From Pantoea alfalfae (GTDB taxonomy: Bacteria > Pseudomonadota > Gammaproteobacteria > Enterobacterales > Enterobacteriaceae): DNA of 64,000 bases. Under the pieces are notes generated by a model. The model made no database searches, was not told where the DNA came from, and was given only the letters and a program-made list of their open reading frames with translations. The position numbers and the translations under genes were made by a program. Location of the stretch: NCBI RefSeq assembly GCF_019880205.1, contig NZ_CP082292.1:1240001-1304000 (forward strand), in the 5' to 3' direction. Every line of letters begins with the position of its first letter. The stretch's first letter is position 1. Of this stretch, positions 9,034 through 20,247 are shown piece after piece.

Positions 9034-10314
9034 ATGCAATCGAACGAATACTGGTTTGGCTTACCGAAAAAGATGTTCTGGGGCTTCCTCGCTATCGCCA
9101 TCTTTATGGCGGGTGATGGCTTTGAAATGGCGTTTCTGTCGCGCCATATCACCGACATGGGCTTTTCGCCCGCGCAGTCTGCCGTCGTGTTCACCTTCTA
9201 TGGTCTGGCAGCAGCGCTGGCAGCCTGGGCATCGGGCGTGGTCGCCGAGCTGATCACGCCGCAGCGCGCGATGATGATTGGCTTTGTGCTGTGGATCGTC
9301 ATGCATGCACTGTTTATGTCGCTTGGGCTTGGGCTGCGTAATTATCCCCTTATGGTGCTGTTTTACGGCATTCGCGGGCTGGCTTATCCGCTGTTTATCT
9401 ACTCTTTCATGATGATGCTGGTGCAGGTCTTACCGCGCGAGAAACTGGCGGCGGCGACCGGCTGGTTCTGGGCGATGTATTCAATCGGCATTGGCGTGGT
9501 GGGCAGCTATCTGCCCAGTCTGACCATTCCGATGCTGGGGGAGACCGGAACGCTGTGGCTGGCCATCATCTGGGTCGCCTGTGGTGGGATTCTTGCCTGG
9601 TTCAGCCTGCGCAACGTGCCGGTAGATCGTTCCCGCGTGAATCTGCCGATGCGTGAGAAGATGACAGAGATGTCGCGTGCCGTGACCATCCTGTTCACCA
9701 ATCAGCATGTCTTTTATGCCTGCCTGATTCGCATCATCAACACGCTGTCGCTGTTTGGTTTCGCCATTATCATGCCACTGCTGTTTGTCGACCGTCTCGG
9801 CTTTACCCTTTCTGAATGGCTACAGATCTGGGCGGTGTTCTTCTTTGTTACCATCTTTACGAATATCTTCTGGGGCCTCACCGGTGAGAAGCTAGGCTGG
9901 ATCCGTCAGGTACGCTGGTTTGGTTGCCTGGGCATGGCTATCTCCAGCCTGACATTCTATTACCTGCCGCTGCATGCGGGGCATAATTTCTGGGTCGCAT
10001 TAATTCCTGCGGTCATGCTGGGGATCTTTGTTGCCGCGTTTGTGCCGATGACCGCCGTCTTTCCGACGCTGGAGCCGCATCACAAAGGGGCAGCGGTCTC
10101 GATTTACAATCTCTCCGCGGGACTCAGTAACTTTGTGGCACCGGCTATCGCCTCCATCATGCTGCCATTTTTCGACATCGTCGGAGTGGTATGGGCCTAT
10201 ACCGCGCTGTATGTGTTCGCTGGCGTGCTGACCTTTATTATCCGCGTGCCACAACCGGGGCACACGCGGGAAGAGAAGGCAATGCAGTCGCGGGTGGCCG
10301 GACAGCGTAGCTAA
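9034..10314 (+). CDS. dalT: D-arabinitol permease, MFS family
   Basis: This is probably the proton-driven importer of the pentitol. It is a 426-residue inner-membrane protein with about twelve hydrophobic segments. The start MQSNEYWFGLPKKMFWGF and the polytopic pattern resemble Klebsiella DalT and the ribitol permease RbtT. ATG 9034 is chosen because AGAAGG (9020-9025) is at good distance; an upstream GTG at 9025 overlaps that site. It is the last gene of the operon and faces yfcH, with a shared hairpin in the 33-bp gap. Confidence 0.85.
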   Translation: MQSNEYWFGLPKKMFWGFLAIAIFMAGDGFEMAFLSRHITDMGFSPAQSAVVFTFYGLAAALAAWASGVVAELITPQRAMMIGFVLWIVMHALFMSLGLGLRNYPLMVLFYGIRGLAYPLFIYSFMMMLVQVLPREKLAAATGWFWAMYSIGIGVVGSYLPSLTIPMLGETGTLWLAIIWVACGGILAWFSLRNVPVDRSRVNLPMREKMTEMSRAVTILFTNQHVFYACLIRIINTLSLFGFAIIMPLLFVDRLGFTLSEWLQIWAVFFFVTIFTNIFWGLTGEKLGWIRQVRWFGCLGMAISSLTFYYLPLHAGHNFWVALIPAVMLGIFVAAFVPMTAVFPTLEPHHKGAAVSIYNLSAGLSNFVAPAIASIMLPFFDIVGVVWAYTALYVFAGVLTFIIRVPQPGHTREEKAMQSRVAGQRS

Positions 10315-10318
10315 TTAC

Positions 10319-10347
10319 CCCTGCGGCGGCCCTGGGCCGCTGCAGGG
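10319..10347. terminator. Hairpin between convergent dalT and yfcH
   Basis: A 13-bp stem with one mismatch (10319-10331 with 10335-10347) fills the gap and touches the yfcH stop codon. No long T-run is present, so it may act in both directions as a weak terminator. Confidence 0.5.
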
Positions 10348-11244
10348 TTATCCTGCGACATCCTGTAAGGCTTCCTGCAAATCGTACCAGCGGAAGCCGA
10401 AACCAGAGGCTTCCAGCCGCTTTGGCAGCACATGCTGTCCTCCCAACACCAGTACCGACGATTCGCCCATCATGAGCTTAATGGCGCTGGCTGGCGTGCG
10501 CATAAAGGCCGGACGATGCATCACCCGCCCCAGCGTGGCGGCAAACTGCTCATTACGTACCGCGTAAGGGGCCACCATGTTGAACGGGCCGTGCAGATCC
10601 TCATGATCCAGCAGCCAGAGAATCGCGTTGACCATGTCATCGATATGGATCCATGGCATATACTGTTTGCCACTGCCGATCGGCCCGCCCGCGCCAAACT
10701 TAAAGGGGAGTTTCATTTTACTGAGTGCGCCGCCTTCACGAGCCAGCACCACGCCGGTGCGTATCAGGCAGACGCGGGTACGTTCACTCGCGGCGCTGAG
10801 CGCCAGCTGCTCCCAGCGGGCGCAGAGCTGATGGGTAAACTCATCCTGTCCCTGGTCCTCTTCAGTCAGCACCAGATCGCCGGTATTGCCATAGAAGCCA
10901 GTTGCCGAACCAGAAATCAGGACGGCGGGTGGCGTTGCACTGGCATTAATCAGTGAGGCAATCTGCTCGGTGATCTGCCAGCGGCTTTCGCACAGCTGCT
11001 GTTTGTGCGGCTCCGTCCAGCGCTTGTCGGCGATGGGTTCTCCCGCCAGATTAATTACCGCATCGATGTTATCCAGATTCGATTGTTGCGCCAGGCCTGA
11101 CCAGAGTGCGACGTTCTCGCCCAGTTTTTCACGTGCGCTGACCACGTCACGTGTCACCACGCTTATCTGATGCCCCAGCTGTTGCAGGCGCGGGATCAGG
11201 TGTCGGCCAATCAGTCCCGTGCCACCGGTAATTAGAATGTGCAT
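10348..11244 (-). CDS. yfcH: NAD(P)-dependent epimerase-like protein YfcH
   Basis: This is a member of the TIGR01777 SDR family, whose substrate is not known. The 298-residue protein opens with the Rossmann motif [12 protein letters not shown] (residues 5-16). It contains [28 protein letters not shown] and a C-terminal DUF1731-like end ([18 protein letters not shown]...). The start has GGGAG at proper spacing. In E. coli yfcH directly follows hisP; here the dal cassette is inserted between them. Confidence 0.93.
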   Translation of the reverse strand: MHILITGGTGLIGRHLIPRLQQLGHQISVVTRDVVSAREKLGENVALWSGLAQQSNLDNIDAVINLAGEPIADKRWTEPHKQQLCESRWQITEQIASLINASATPPAVLISGSATGFYGNTGDLVLTEEDQGQDEFTHQLCARWEQLALSAASERTRVCLIRTGVVLAREGGALSKMKLPFKFGAGGPIGSGKQYMPWIHIDDMVNAILWLLDHEDLHGPFNMVAPYAVRNEQFAATLGRVMHRPAFMRTPASAIKLMMGESSVLVLGGQHVLPKRLEASGFGFRWYDLQEALQDVAG

Positions 11245-11423
11245 GTTGCGGCTCCCTTGATGTTTTTGTTATTTGCACCTTTCAGCATAGAAGAGTCGAG
11301 CCATTCCAGAGTGAGTCGCGTCGCGCTTTCTTATTCCGGTGGCAGAGATCGGAGCAGCTCAGCGTTGCCTTCGCAAAAAAAAATCGGTAAACATGATGCA
11401 ACCCTGACAGCCAATTGAGGTAA

Positions 11424-12068
<645 letters not shown>

Positions 12069-12176
12069 CAGCCAGGGCTTGCTCAGGCTGTCGGAAGTGA
12101 TTACCTTACGCCACATAAAAATAACGACGTGGCAAACTGCGTACACAACTGTACGCCAAACAGGAAAGGGTTACTG

Positions 12177-12701
12177 ATGGTGGATCAAACTGCGGGTGAC
12201 GGCATCGAGTGGGTCGATATCGTAAACGAAGAGAATGAAGTCGTTGCTCAGGCGACACGTGCGCAGATGCGTGCTCAATGCCTGCGTCACCGCGCTACCT
12301 ATATTGTGGTTCATGACGGTATGGGTAAGATTCTGGTACAGCGTCGCACCGAGATAAAAGATTTTATGCCGGGCAAACTCGACGCAACCGCGGGCGGCGT
12401 GGTGCAGAGCGGTGAAGATATGCTGGAATCTGCGCGACGTGAAGCAGAAGAGGAGTTAGGGATCGCCGCGGTGCCATTTGCTGAACATGGCAAATTCTAC
12501 TTCGAAGATCAGCACTGTCGTGTCTGGGGCGGTCTGTTCAGTTGTGTGTCACACGGGCCATTCGCCATGCAGGAATCGGAAGTCGATGAGATTATCTGGA
12601 TGACGCCCGATGAGATCACCGCGCGTTGTGATGAGTTCACCGATGATTCGCTGAAAGCGCTCTCCCTGTGGATGAGCCGCAACGGCGATAACCGGGCCTG
12701 A
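12177..12701 (+). CDS. yfcD: Nudix hydrolase YfcD
   Basis: A Nudix-fold hydrolase related to isopentenyl-diphosphate isomerase; its physiological substrate is unknown. The start at 12177 (after AGGAAAGGG) gives 174 residues and aligns with E. coli YfcD from [12 protein letters not shown] onward. The Nudix box lies at about residues 74-96, with the core [10 protein letters not shown] at 87-96. It is followed by a bidirectional terminator shared with the convergent pta gene. Confidence 0.93.
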   Translation: MVDQTAGDGIEWVDIVNEENEVVAQATRAQMRAQCLRHRATYIVVHDGMGKILVQRRTEIKDFMPGKLDATAGGVVQSGEDMLESARREAEEELGIAAVPFAEHGKFYFEDQHCRVWGGLFSCVSHGPFAMQESEVDEIIWMTPDEITARCDEFTDDSLKALSLWMSRNGDNRA

Positions 12702-12764
12702 AAACAGGCGCCTTAATTCAGGTTATTCATCTGCATCAGACCGGGCCGCTTTGTTACCGGCGAA

Positions 12765-12794
12765 AAAAAGGCATGCTCTGGGGCATGCCTTTTT
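12765..12794. terminator. Bidirectional terminator between yfcD and pta
   Basis: A 12-bp stem (12765-12776 with 12783-12794) whose arms carry an A-run and a T-run works as an intrinsic terminator in both directions. Confidence 0.85.
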
Positions 12795-12810
12795 CGTTAT
12801 GACCAGCCGT

Positions 12811-14955
12811 TTAGCCTTCAGCCTGCTGAGACTGAATGGCGGTCAGGGCGATGGTGTAGACGATGTCATCCACCAGCGCACCGCGAGACAGGTCATTAAC
12901 CGGCTTACGCATACCCTGCAGCATCGGTCCGATGGAGATCAGATCGGCTGAACGCTGTACTGCTTTGTAGGTGGTGTTACCGGTGTTGAGATCCGGGAAG
13001 ATAAACACAGTAGCGCGCCCGGCAACCTGGGAATTCGGCGCTTTAGATTTCGCCACATCTTCCATGATCGCGGCGTCATACTGCAGCGGACCATCGATCA
13101 CCAGATCAGGACGTTTCTCCTGCGCAATGCGCGTTGCTTCACGCACTTTCTCAACGTCGCTGCCCGCACCTGACGTGCCAGTAGAGTAGGAGATCATCGC
13201 AACACGCGGATCGATACCAAAGGCGCTGGCAGAATCAGCTGACTGGATAGCGATCTCAGCCAGCTGCTCAGCGGTCGGATCCGGGTTAATGGCACAATCA
13301 CCGTAAACCAGCACCTGCTCCGGCAGCAGCATAAAGAACACCGAGGATACCAGTGAGCTGTTAGGCGCGGTTTTGATCAACTGCAGCGGCGGACGAATGG
13401 TGTTGGCGGTCGTATGAACCGCACCTGACACCAGGCCATCCACTTCGCCGCTCTCCAGCATCATGGTGCCGAGTACCACGTTATCTTCCAGCTGCTCCTG
13501 AGCGACGACTTCGGTCATGCCTTTGCTCTTACGCAGCTCAACCAGACGCGGCACATAGTTTTCACGAACCTGTTCCGGGTCAACAATCTCAACGCCTTTG
13601 CCCAGTTCAACACCCTGAGCCGCAGCGACACGCTGAATCTCCTCCGGGTTACCTAACAGTACGCAGGTGGCGATGCCGCGTTCAGCACAGATAGCAGCCG
13701 CTTTAACCGTACGCGGCTCATCACCCTCTGGCAGCACCACGCGTTTGCCCGCTTTACGCGCCAGCTCGGTAAGCTGATAACGGAAGGCGGGTGGTGACAG
13801 GCGACGGCTGCGTTCAGATGTGGCGGTCAGTGACTCAATCCACTCTGCATTAATGTAGCTGGCGACATATTCCTGCACTTTCTCGATGCGCTGCGTGTCA
13901 TCAGCAGGCACTTCAAGATTAAAGCTCTGCAGGCTCAGTGAGGTCTGCCAGGTATTGGTTTTCACCATAAACACCGGCAGGCCGGTCTGGAAGGCGCGGT
14001 CGCAGAGACGGGCAATGCGATCGTCAATCTCGTAGTTACCGGTCAGCAGGATTGCGCCAATCTCAATGCCGTTCATCGCGGCCAGACAGGCGGCGACCAG
14101 CACATCCGGACGGTCAGCAGAAGTCACCAGCAGTGAGCCAGGACGAAAATGCTCCAGCATGTGCGGAATACTGCGGGCGCAGAAGGTAACAGATTTAACC
14201 CGGCGAGTCTGAATCTCACCTTCATTGATGATGCGAGCATCCAGGTGGCGGCACATATCGATCGCGCGGGTAGCAATCAGATCAAAGCTCCACGGCACGC
14301 AGCCCAGCACCGGCAGCGGACTGTCTGAGAACAGTTGCTTAGGATCGATATTGGCAATACTGGCTTTTGATGAGTCATCAAAGATTTCTGACAGGTCAGG
14401 GCGGGTACGTCCCTGATCGTCAACCGGTGCGTTGAGTTTGTTGATGATCACGCCAGTGATATTTTTGTTCTTCTGACCGCCGAAGCTGCTTTGCGTCAGT
14501 TCAATGCGCTCTTTCAGCTGTGCCGGAGAGTCATTGCCCAGCGCCATCACGAAGACGATTTCCGCGTTCAGGGTTTTCGCGATTTCATAGTTCAGCGCGT
14601 TGGCGAACTGATGCTTACGGGTTGGAACCAGACCTTCAACCAGCACCACTTCCGCATCCTGGGTGTTGGCATGGTAACGGGAGATGATCTCTTCCATCAG
14701 CACATCCTGCTGGTTGGAGCCCAGCAGTGACTCAACACGCGACATCTGCAGCGGTTCTGCGGCAGGAATCGAGGAGTTCTTACGGATGATGGTGGTGGTT
14801 TGATCCGGGGTGTCGCCGCCAGCACGTGGCTGAGCAATTGGCTTAAAGACGCTAAGGCGAACGCCTTTACGTTCCATGGCGCGAATAACGCCAAGGCTGA
14901 CGCTGGTCAGGCCGACGCTGGTGCCGGTCGGAATGAGCATAATTGTACGTGACAC
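12811..14955 (-). CDS. pta: Phosphate acetyltransferase
   Basis: Pta converts acetyl-CoA and phosphate to acetyl phosphate and CoA, working with AckA in acetate overflow and reuse. The 714-residue protein is the long enterobacterial form. It has an N-terminal P-loop-like domain ([16 protein letters not shown]), a central DRTGG domain, and the C-terminal catalytic PTA_PTB domain from about residue 390 ([28 protein letters not shown]). The start is GTG at 14955, as in E. coli, giving VSRTIMLIP. It is 71 bp downstream of ackA on the same strand. A hairpin in that gap could adjust the ratio of the two enzymes. Confidence 0.97.
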   Translation of the reverse strand: MSRTIMLIPTGTSVGLTSVSLGVIRAMERKGVRLSVFKPIAQPRAGGDTPDQTTTIIRKNSSIPAAEPLQMSRVESLLGSNQQDVLMEEIISRYHANTQDAEVVLVEGLVPTRKHQFANALNYEIAKTLNAEIVFVMALGNDSPAQLKERIELTQSSFGGQKNKNITGVIINKLNAPVDDQGRTRPDLSEIFDDSSKASIANIDPKQLFSDSPLPVLGCVPWSFDLIATRAIDMCRHLDARIINEGEIQTRRVKSVTFCARSIPHMLEHFRPGSLLVTSADRPDVLVAACLAAMNGIEIGAILLTGNYEIDDRIARLCDRAFQTGLPVFMVKTNTWQTSLSLQSFNLEVPADDTQRIEKVQEYVASYINAEWIESLTATSERSRRLSPPAFRYQLTELARKAGKRVVLPEGDEPRTVKAAAICAERGIATCVLLGNPEEIQRVAAAQGVELGKGVEIVDPEQVRENYVPRLVELRKSKGMTEVVAQEQLEDNVVLGTMMLESGEVDGLVSGAVHTTANTIRPPLQLIKTAPNSSLVSSVFFMLLPEQVLVYGDCAINPDPTAEQLAEIAIQSADSASAFGIDPRVAMISYSTGTSGAGSDVEKVREATRIAQEKRPDLVIDGPLQYDAAIMEDVAKSKAPNSQVAGRATVFIFPDLNTGNTTYKAVQRSADLISIGPMLQGMRKPVNDLSRGALVDDIVYTIALTAIQSQQAEG

Positions 14956-14983
14956 GTTTGAACCTCTCAGTAGTGGCAGGGTG

Positions 14984-15017
14984 TCAAAAACAACTCCGTC
15001 AGCCTGAGCTGACGGAG
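14984..15017 (-). terminator. Intercistronic hairpin with T-run between ackA and pta
   Basis: Perfect 9-bp arms (14994-15002 and 15009-15017) with a 6-nt loop are followed, in the reading direction of ackA-pta, by TTGTTTTTG. This looks like an attenuator that lets part of the transcripts end after ackA. Confidence 0.55.
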
Positions 15018-15026
15018 AGAAGTATT

Positions 15027-16229
15027 TTACGCAGTCAGACGCGCGGCGTCCTGGGCAATGACCAGCTCTTCGTTGGTCGGAATGACCAGCGCCGGGCGGG
15101 TGCCTTCTTTATTGATGTAACCTGACTTGCCGAAACGGGCCGCCAGGTTGCGCTCGTGGTCGACGTCGAAGCCCAGCAGTGCCAGTTTTTTCAGTGAAAG
15201 CTCACGGACCATCGCGGCGTTTTCACCGATGCCGCCAGTGAACACGACGGCGTCAAGACGGCCATCCATCAGCGCGGTGTAGCTGCCGATATATTTCGCC
15301 AGGCGATGACAGAAGACATCCATTGCGCGCTTCGCATCTTCTTTGGTGGTGTAGTTGTCTTCTACGTAGCGGCAGTCGCTGGTGACTTCGGTCAGACCTA
15401 ACAGGCCTGACTCTTTGGTCAGCAGTTTATTGATGGCGTCAACGCTCATACCCAACGTATCGTGCAGGAAGAAGATGATCGCGGGATCGATGTCGCCACT
15501 GCGGGTTCCCATCACCAGACCTTCCAGCGGAGTCAGACCCATTGAGGTGTCTACGCACTCGCCGTTACGAATGGCAGAAACTGAACCACCATTACCGAGG
15601 TGACAGGTGATAATGTTCAGGGACTCAAGCGGCTTATTAAGCATTTTGGCGGCTTCGTGAGTCACATAGAAATGGCTGGTGCCATGCGCGCCATAGCGAC
15701 GAACGCCATGCTCTTTATATAATTTGTACGGTAGCGCATAGAGATAAGACTCTTCCGGCATTGTCTGATGGAAAGCGGTGTCGAATACCGCGACATTCTT
15801 ATCTGACAGGTGCGGGAAGTTTTTCATCGCTTCATCAATACCGATCAGATGAGCCGGATTGTGCAGCGGTGCAAAAGAGGAGGCGTCTTTGATGCCCTGT
15901 ACCACGTCTTCAGTGATGATGACTGACTGCGTCAGCTTCTCGCCGCCATGTACGATACGATGGCCGATTGCAGCAATTTGTGCCGAAAGCTCAGGTTTTT
16001 GTGCCAGAATGGTTTTAACGATAAAGTTCAGCGCTTCGCTGTGCGCTGCGCCAGCACCCAGAGGCGCTTCCTGTTTTTCGCCTTCCAGCTTCCATTTGAT
16101 GCGGGCTTCAGGAAGATGGAAACATTCCGCCAGGCCTGACAGGAACTCTTCACCGCTGGCAGGGTTAAGGATGGCAAACTTGAGGGAAGAGCTGCCACAG
16201 TTCAGAACCAGAACTAACTTACTCGACAT
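15027..16229 (-). CDS. ackA: Acetate kinase
   Basis: AckA forms ATP and acetate from acetyl phosphate and ADP. The 400-residue protein matches the family length. It shows the ASKHA phosphate-binding start [13 protein letters not shown] (residues 7-19), the segment [29 protein letters not shown] with the catalytic-site histidine, and [14 protein letters not shown] with the active-site arginine. It is the first gene of the ackA-pta unit; the 336-bp upstream region contains an inverted repeat. Confidence 0.97.
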   Translation of the reverse strand: MSSKLVLVLNCGSSSLKFAILNPASGEEFLSGLAECFHLPEARIKWKLEGEKQEAPLGAGAAHSEALNFIVKTILAQKPELSAQIAAIGHRIVHGGEKLTQSVIITEDVVQGIKDASSFAPLHNPAHLIGIDEAMKNFPHLSDKNVAVFDTAFHQTMPEESYLYALPYKLYKEHGVRRYGAHGTSHFYVTHEAAKMLNKPLESLNIITCHLGNGGSVSAIRNGECVDTSMGLTPLEGLVMGTRSGDIDPAIIFFLHDTLGMSVDAINKLLTKESGLLGLTEVTSDCRYVEDNYTTKEDAKRAMDVFCHRLAKYIGSYTALMDGRLDAVVFTGGIGENAAMVRELSLKKLALLGFDVDHERNLAARFGKSGYINKEGTRPALVIPTNEELVIAQDAARLTA

Positions 16230-16565
16230 GGAAGTACCTATTTTTTGAGAGTGGCTAAATATAACGCAATCAGACTATCAGCGTAGCCCATGAAAGCTGG
16301 TAGATTAATGACAAACATCATGCGGTAGACAGAAATTCTCAATTCCGCAAAAAATTTTAGCAATCTTACGTGAAAATTTTAAGATTGCCTTGTCGAAATA
16401 TGGCTCAGGCCTCTTCCCAAAGGCGCATTCCGCTCCCGGAGAGGTTTAAAACGGCGTCAGAATAGCCGGAGTCCTCTTTAAAGACAAAAATAATTGAAGG
16501 TTGTTACGTAAAGTTGTGTCTTTATAACTATTTTTTAATCTTTGCAGCATTAGTTGAGGTGAGCC
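16230..16565. promoter_or_regulatory. Divergent ackA / yfbV regulatory region
   Basis: This gene-free stretch of 336 bp is AT-rich and lies between divergent starts. It holds a perfect 9-bp inverted repeat, GCAATCTTA (16360-16368) and TAAGATTGC (16380-16388), about 130 bp upstream of the ackA start. That could be a hairpin in a leader or a regulator site. In E. coli this region responds to ArcA and FNR; no clear match to their sites is claimed here. Confidence 0.45.
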
Positions 16566-17018
16566 ATGGCGAATGAATCTGGCAGTACCAATTGGTTTCG
16601 GATGTTTCAGCGCGGCCAACACTATATGAAGACCTGGCCCGCTGATAAGCGCCTGGCCCCGGTGTTCCCGGAAAACCGCGTTTCATCGGCAACGCGTTTC
16701 GCCATTCGCTTTATGCCACCTCTGGCGATTTTTACGCTGACCTGGCAGATCGCGATGGGCGGTCAGTTAGGTCCGGCAGTAGCAACGGCGCTGTTTGCCT
16801 GCAGCCTGCCGATGCAGGGACTGTGGTGGCTGGGTAAGCGTTCAGTAACGCCGCTACCGCCTACGCTGCTTAACTGGTTTCATGAAGTGCGTGCCCGGCT
16901 GGAAGAAGCGGGGCAGGCGATAGCACCGGTAGAAGGCAAGCCGACTTATCAGGCACTGGCCGATCTGCTTAAGCGGGCGTTTAAACAACTCGACCGCACC
17001 TTCCTCGACGATCTCTGA
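16566..17018 (+). CDS. yfbV: UPF0208 inner-membrane protein YfbV
   Basis: A conserved membrane protein of 150 residues. In E. coli YfbV (MatP-area literature calls it TfbV/YfbV) has been linked to chromosome Ter organisation, but the function is not settled. Two hydrophobic segments are visible at about residues 50-65 and 70-90 ([31 protein letters not shown]). The C-terminal [23 protein letters not shown] region, with only small changes, is shared with E. coli. It precedes yfbU, as in E. coli. Confidence 0.92.
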   Translation: MANESGSTNWFRMFQRGQHYMKTWPADKRLAPVFPENRVSSATRFAIRFMPPLAIFTLTWQIAMGGQLGPAVATALFACSLPMQGLWWLGKRSVTPLPPTLLNWFHEVRARLEEAGQAIAPVEGKPTYQALADLLKRAFKQLDRTFLDDL

Positions 17019-17163
17019 CCCATCCTGGGCTGGCGGTAAAATAGTTACCGCTAACCTGCGGCTAAATCAAAGAAAGGCGATACGGCGATTCCCGTGTTGC
17101 TAACGCTGTGCAATCATTTCTCCATTGTCGATTAACTGAGCGGTCTCTGACCGGGAGTAAATG

Positions 17164-17658
17164 ATGGAAATGACCCATGCGCAGCGTCTGATTCTTACCA
17201 ACCAGTACAAAATCATGGCCATGCTTGAGCCGGAAAACGCTGAACGTTTTCGCCGTTACCAGACCATTATCGAACGCGGTTACGCGCTGCAGATGCGCGA
17301 GCTGGATAAAGAGTTTGGCGAACTGAGTGAAGCGATCTGCCGGACAGTGATCGACATAATGGAGATGCATCACGCACTGCACGTCTCCTGGTCGAATCTT
17401 AAAGAGAAAAGTCAGATTGAGGAGCGCCGTCTCGCCTTTCTGGGCTTTGATGCGGCAACAGAAGCACGCCTGCTGGGCTACGTCCGTTTTATGGTCAATA
17501 CCGAAGGGCGTTATACCCACTTCGATTCCGGTACACACGGTTTTAACGCGCAGACCCCGATGTGGGAAAAGTATCAACGGATGTTAGCTTTGTGGCAGAC
17601 TTGTCCGCGCCAGTACCATTTAAGTGCAAACGAAATTGCGCAAGTGATTAATGCCTGA
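17164..17658 (+). CDS. yfbU: YfbU family protein
   Basis: A conserved protein of 164 residues with no established biochemical activity; the E. coli homologue has been reported to affect cell survival. The sequence [18 protein letters not shown] aligns with E. coli from the first residue. The interior [20 protein letters not shown] and the end [11 protein letters not shown] are strongly conserved. The second of two adjacent ATGs (17164) is used because GGGAG (17153-17157) gives better spacing. The 3' end overlaps the possible early start of hxpA. Confidence 0.92.
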   Translation: MEMTHAQRLILTNQYKIMAMLEPENAERFRRYQTIIERGYALQMRELDKEFGELSEAICRTVIDIMEMHHALHVSWSNLKEKSQIEERRLAFLGFDAATEARLLGYVRFMVNTEGRYTHFDSGTHGFNAQTPMWEKYQRMLALWQTCPRQYHLSANEIAQVINA

Positions 17659-17671
17659 TGAGGAGAAGCGC

Positions 17672-18331
17672 GTGACCTACAGAGGTTTTCTATTTGATTT
17701 AGACGGCACGCTGGTAGATTCACTGCCAGCGGTTGAACGAGCCTGGAGCCAGTGGGGTGCCCGTCATGGTATCGCCGCTGATGAGATCCTGGATTTCATC
17801 CATGGCAAACAGGCGATTACCTCTCTGCGTCATTTCATGGCAGGCCAGTCGGAAGAGGCTATCCAGGCAGAGTTTGTCGCGCTGGAGCAGGCTGAAGCGG
17901 CAGACACCGACGGTGTGCAGGCGCTGCCAGGCGCCCATGCGCTGCTGAACCGGCTGAATGAGTTGCAGATTCCCTGGGCGATAGTCACCTCTGGCTCGGT
18001 GCCGGTCGCTCATGCCCGTCACAAAGCGGCAGGATTACCGAAGCCCGCCGTGTTCATTACCGCTGAGCAGGTCGCTAAAGGCAAACCTGAGCCCGATCCT
18101 TACCTGCTTGGTGCGGAGAAGCTGGGGTTAGCGGCGACGTCATGTGTGGTGGCAGAAGATGCACCCGCGGGTATTTTATCCGGCCTGAACGCGGGTTGTG
18201 CGGTGATTGCCATCAATGCCCCGGCGGAGACACCGCGGCTGGATGACGTGGCGCTTCGGCTCGACTCACTGGCGTCTCTGGTTGTCACCCGCGAGTCTGA
18301 CGGCAGCTTTACCTTCAGCCAGCAGGCTTAA
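17672..18331 (+). CDS. hxpA: HAD-family sugar phosphatase (YfbT)
   Basis: A haloacid-dehalogenase-type phosphatase; the E. coli protein (YfbT/HxpA) dephosphorylates hexose and related sugar phosphates. The nucleophile motif FLFDLDGTLVDSLPAVERAW, motif II IVTSGSVPVA, the lysine segment AKGKPEPDPYL and the acidic motif VAEDAPAGILSG are all present. The GTG at 17672 is chosen: it aligns exactly with the E. coli start and has GAGGAG upstream. An ATG at 17651, inside the end of yfbU, would add seven residues. It ends in a GC-rich hairpin before the convergent yfbR. Confidence 0.9.
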   Translation: MTYRGFLFDLDGTLVDSLPAVERAWSQWGARHGIAADEILDFIHGKQAITSLRHFMAGQSEEAIQAEFVALEQAEAADTDGVQALPGAHALLNRLNELQIPWAIVTSGSVPVAHARHKAAGLPKPAVFITAEQVAKGKPEPDPYLLGAEKLGLAATSCVVAEDAPAGILSGLNAGCAVIAINAPAETPRLDDVALRLDSLASLVVTRESDGSFTFSQQA

Positions 18332-18337
18332 AGATTT

Positions 18338-18362
18338 GCCCGGCGGCCAGGCCGTCGGGTTT
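18338..18362. terminator. GC-rich hairpin between convergent hxpA and yfbR
   Basis: CCCGGCGGCC and GGCCGTCGGG form a stem with one mismatch at 18339-18359, followed by TTT. It is probably a shared weak terminator. Confidence 0.45.
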
Positions 18363-18960
18363 ACAGTGGCGTATCCTGCGAAATTTCATCCAGCGACAGG
18401 CTGAAACTCGGAATAAACACCTCAACGAAGTAATCCATCTCCGGCGAACGCCGCTGCGCTAACGTCTTTTCCAGTCGCGCTTTGGCCAGTAAAAATTCGT
18501 TATTTCCGGCAGACAACTCCTCAAGACACTTAACGTAGGCGCAGAGTGCATCCGCCTGTTTTACAACGGCCTGCTCCTCTTCACTGTGCAGATGCTCATC
18601 AATCAGCGGGCGATAGATTGCCTGAAACTCTTCCGGCAGCATCTCAATCAGCTTCTGCTGGGCAATCTTCTCGATTTTCTTATATTCGTGGGCAATCTGT
18701 GCGTTGTAATACTTAACCGGAGTGGGTAAATCGCCGGTGAGCACTTCGCTGGCGTCATGATAAAGCGCCAGCATGGCGATGCGGTCGGCATTAAGCGAGC
18801 CGCCAAATTTAAGATTTTTGATGACGGCCAGCGCGTGCGCCACCATGGCGACCTGCAGACTGTGTTCAGAAACATTCTCGGTACGCACATTGCGCATCAG
18901 TGGCCAGCGGTTGATCAGCTTAAGACGGGAGAGGTGAGCAAAGAAGTGGCTTTGTGTCAT
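18361..18960 (-). CDS. yfbR: 5'-deoxynucleotidase YfbR (HD domain)
   Basis: YfbR hydrolyses deoxyribonucleoside 5'-monophosphates and belongs to nucleotide salvage and dNTP balance. The start at 18960 gives 199 residues, the E. coli length, beginning [20 protein letters not shown]. Metal-binding residues H33, H68 and D69 are visible ([18 protein letters not shown]), and the later aspartate lies in [10 protein letters not shown] longer start at 19011 would add 17 residues not found in the family. Confidence 0.95.
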   Translation of the reverse strand: MTQSHFFAHLSRLKLINRWPLMRNVRTENVSEHSLQVAMVAHALAVIKNLKFGGSLNADRIAMLALYHDASEVLTGDLPTPVKYYNAQIAHEYKKIEKIAQQKLIEMLPEEFQAIYRPLIDEHLHSEEEQAVVKQADALCAYVKCLEELSAGNNEFLLAKARLEKTLAQRRSPEMDYFVEVFIPSFSLSLDEISQDTPL

Positions 18961-19029
18961 GAGCGTTCCTGTTAGCAGGCAGGGGAGAGACAGGCTCTCC
19001 CCAAATAGCATCAGTATACGCGGGCGTGA

Positions 19030-20247
19030 TTACTGGCGATAGCCTTGCAGGAAGCGACCAAATTTATTAATCGCCATCTCCAGATCATCCACACGAGGCA
19101 GCGTAACAATGCGCAGGTGATCGGGCCATGGCCAGTTGAACGCGCTACCCTGTACCAGCAGCACCTTCTCCTGAAGGAGAAAATCCAGCACCATTTTTTG
19201 ATCGTCAAAGATATTAAATTTTTTGGCGTCAATTTTTGGGAACATGTAGAGCGCGCCCTGCGGCTTCACACAGCTGACGCCGGGAATATCGTTGATCAAT
19301 TCCCAGGCACGCTGGCGCTGCTCATAAAGACGACCGCCAGGCATGATAAATTCGCTGATGCTCTGGTAGCCGCCGAGCGCTGTCTGGATGGCATGCTGGG
19401 CCGGTACGTTGGCACACAGGCGCATAGACGCCAGCATCTCCAGCCCTTCAATGTAGCCTTTCGCATGTTTCTTCGGCCCGTTGAGTACCATCCAGCCCTG
19501 ACGGAAGCCGGCTACACGATAGGTTTTAGACAGGCCATTGAAGGTCACGGTCAGCAGATCCGGGGCCAGGGCAGCGATGCAGTGGTGCTGTGCCTCGTCG
19601 TAAAGGATCTTGTCGTAGATCTCATCAGCAAAGATGATCAGGTTATGCTGACGCGCAATTTCAACCACCTCTAACAGCAGTTCTTTGCTGTAGACCGCGC
19701 CGGTCGGGTTATTCGGGTTGATAATTACAATACCGCGGGTACGGGGTGTTATCTTGCTGCGGATATCATCCAGGTCAGGGAACCAGCCTGCTGACTCATC
19801 ACACAGATAGTGCACCGCTTTTCCGCTGGAGAGGGAAACCGCAGCCGTCCACAACGGATAGTCAGGTGCTGGCACCAGCATTTCGTCGCCGCTGTTCAGT
19901 AACGCCTGCATCGCCTGGACAATGAGTTCTGAAACGCCGTTGCCAATGTAGATATCTTCTACCGTGACATCACGCATGTCGCGCGCCTGATAGTGCTGCA
20001 TGATCGCTTTACGGGCGGAATAGAGCCCCTTGGAGTCGCAATAGCCCTGAGCGCTGGGAAGATTACGAATTACATCGACCAGAATCTCGTCCGGTGCTTC
20101 GAAACCGAACGGCGCCGGATTACCGATGTTCAGTTTAAGAACTTTATTGCCTTCTTCTTCGAGGCGCTTCGCCTCTTTCAGGACCGGGCCACGGATGTCA
20201 TAGCAGACGTTATCGAGTTTTCCGGATTTATCTATTTGAAAAGTCAT
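19030..20247 (-). CDS. alaA: Alanine aminotransferase AlaA
   Basis: AlaA is a PLP enzyme that makes alanine from pyruvate with glutamate as amino donor. The start at 20247 gives 405 residues, as in E. coli. The conserved NIGNPAPFGFEAPDEI, the substrate arginine region IINPNNPTGAVYS, and the PLP-lysine segment FNGLSKTYRVAGFRQGW are present. It is the first gene leftward of a gene-free region of about 1 kb that ends at lrhA, the same arrangement as in E. coli. Confidence 0.95.
   Translation of the reverse strand: MTFQIDKSGKLDNVCYDIRGPVLKEAKRLEEEGNKVLKLNIGNPAPFGFEAPDEILVDVIRNLPSAQGYCDSKGLYSARKAIMQHYQARDMRDVTVEDIYIGNGVSELIVQAMQALLNSGDEMLVPAPDYPLWTAAVSLSSGKAVHYLCDESAGWFPDLDDIRSKITPRTRGIVIINPNNPTGAVYSKELLLEVVEIARQHNLIIFADEIYDKILYDEAQHHCIAALAPDLLTVTFNGLSKTYRVAGFRQGWMVLNGPKKHAKGYIEGLEMLASMRLCANVPAQHAIQTALGGYQSISEFIMPGGRLYEQRQRAWELINDIPGVSCVKPQGALYMFPKIDAKKFNIFDDQKMVLDFLLQEKVLLVQGSAFNWPWPDHLRIVTLPRVDDLEMAINKFGRFLQGYRQ

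Noticed and set aside
17033..17051. GCGGTAA / TTACCGC inverted repeat after yfbV as a terminator
   Set aside because: The stem is only 7 bp and no T-run follows; termination is not supported.
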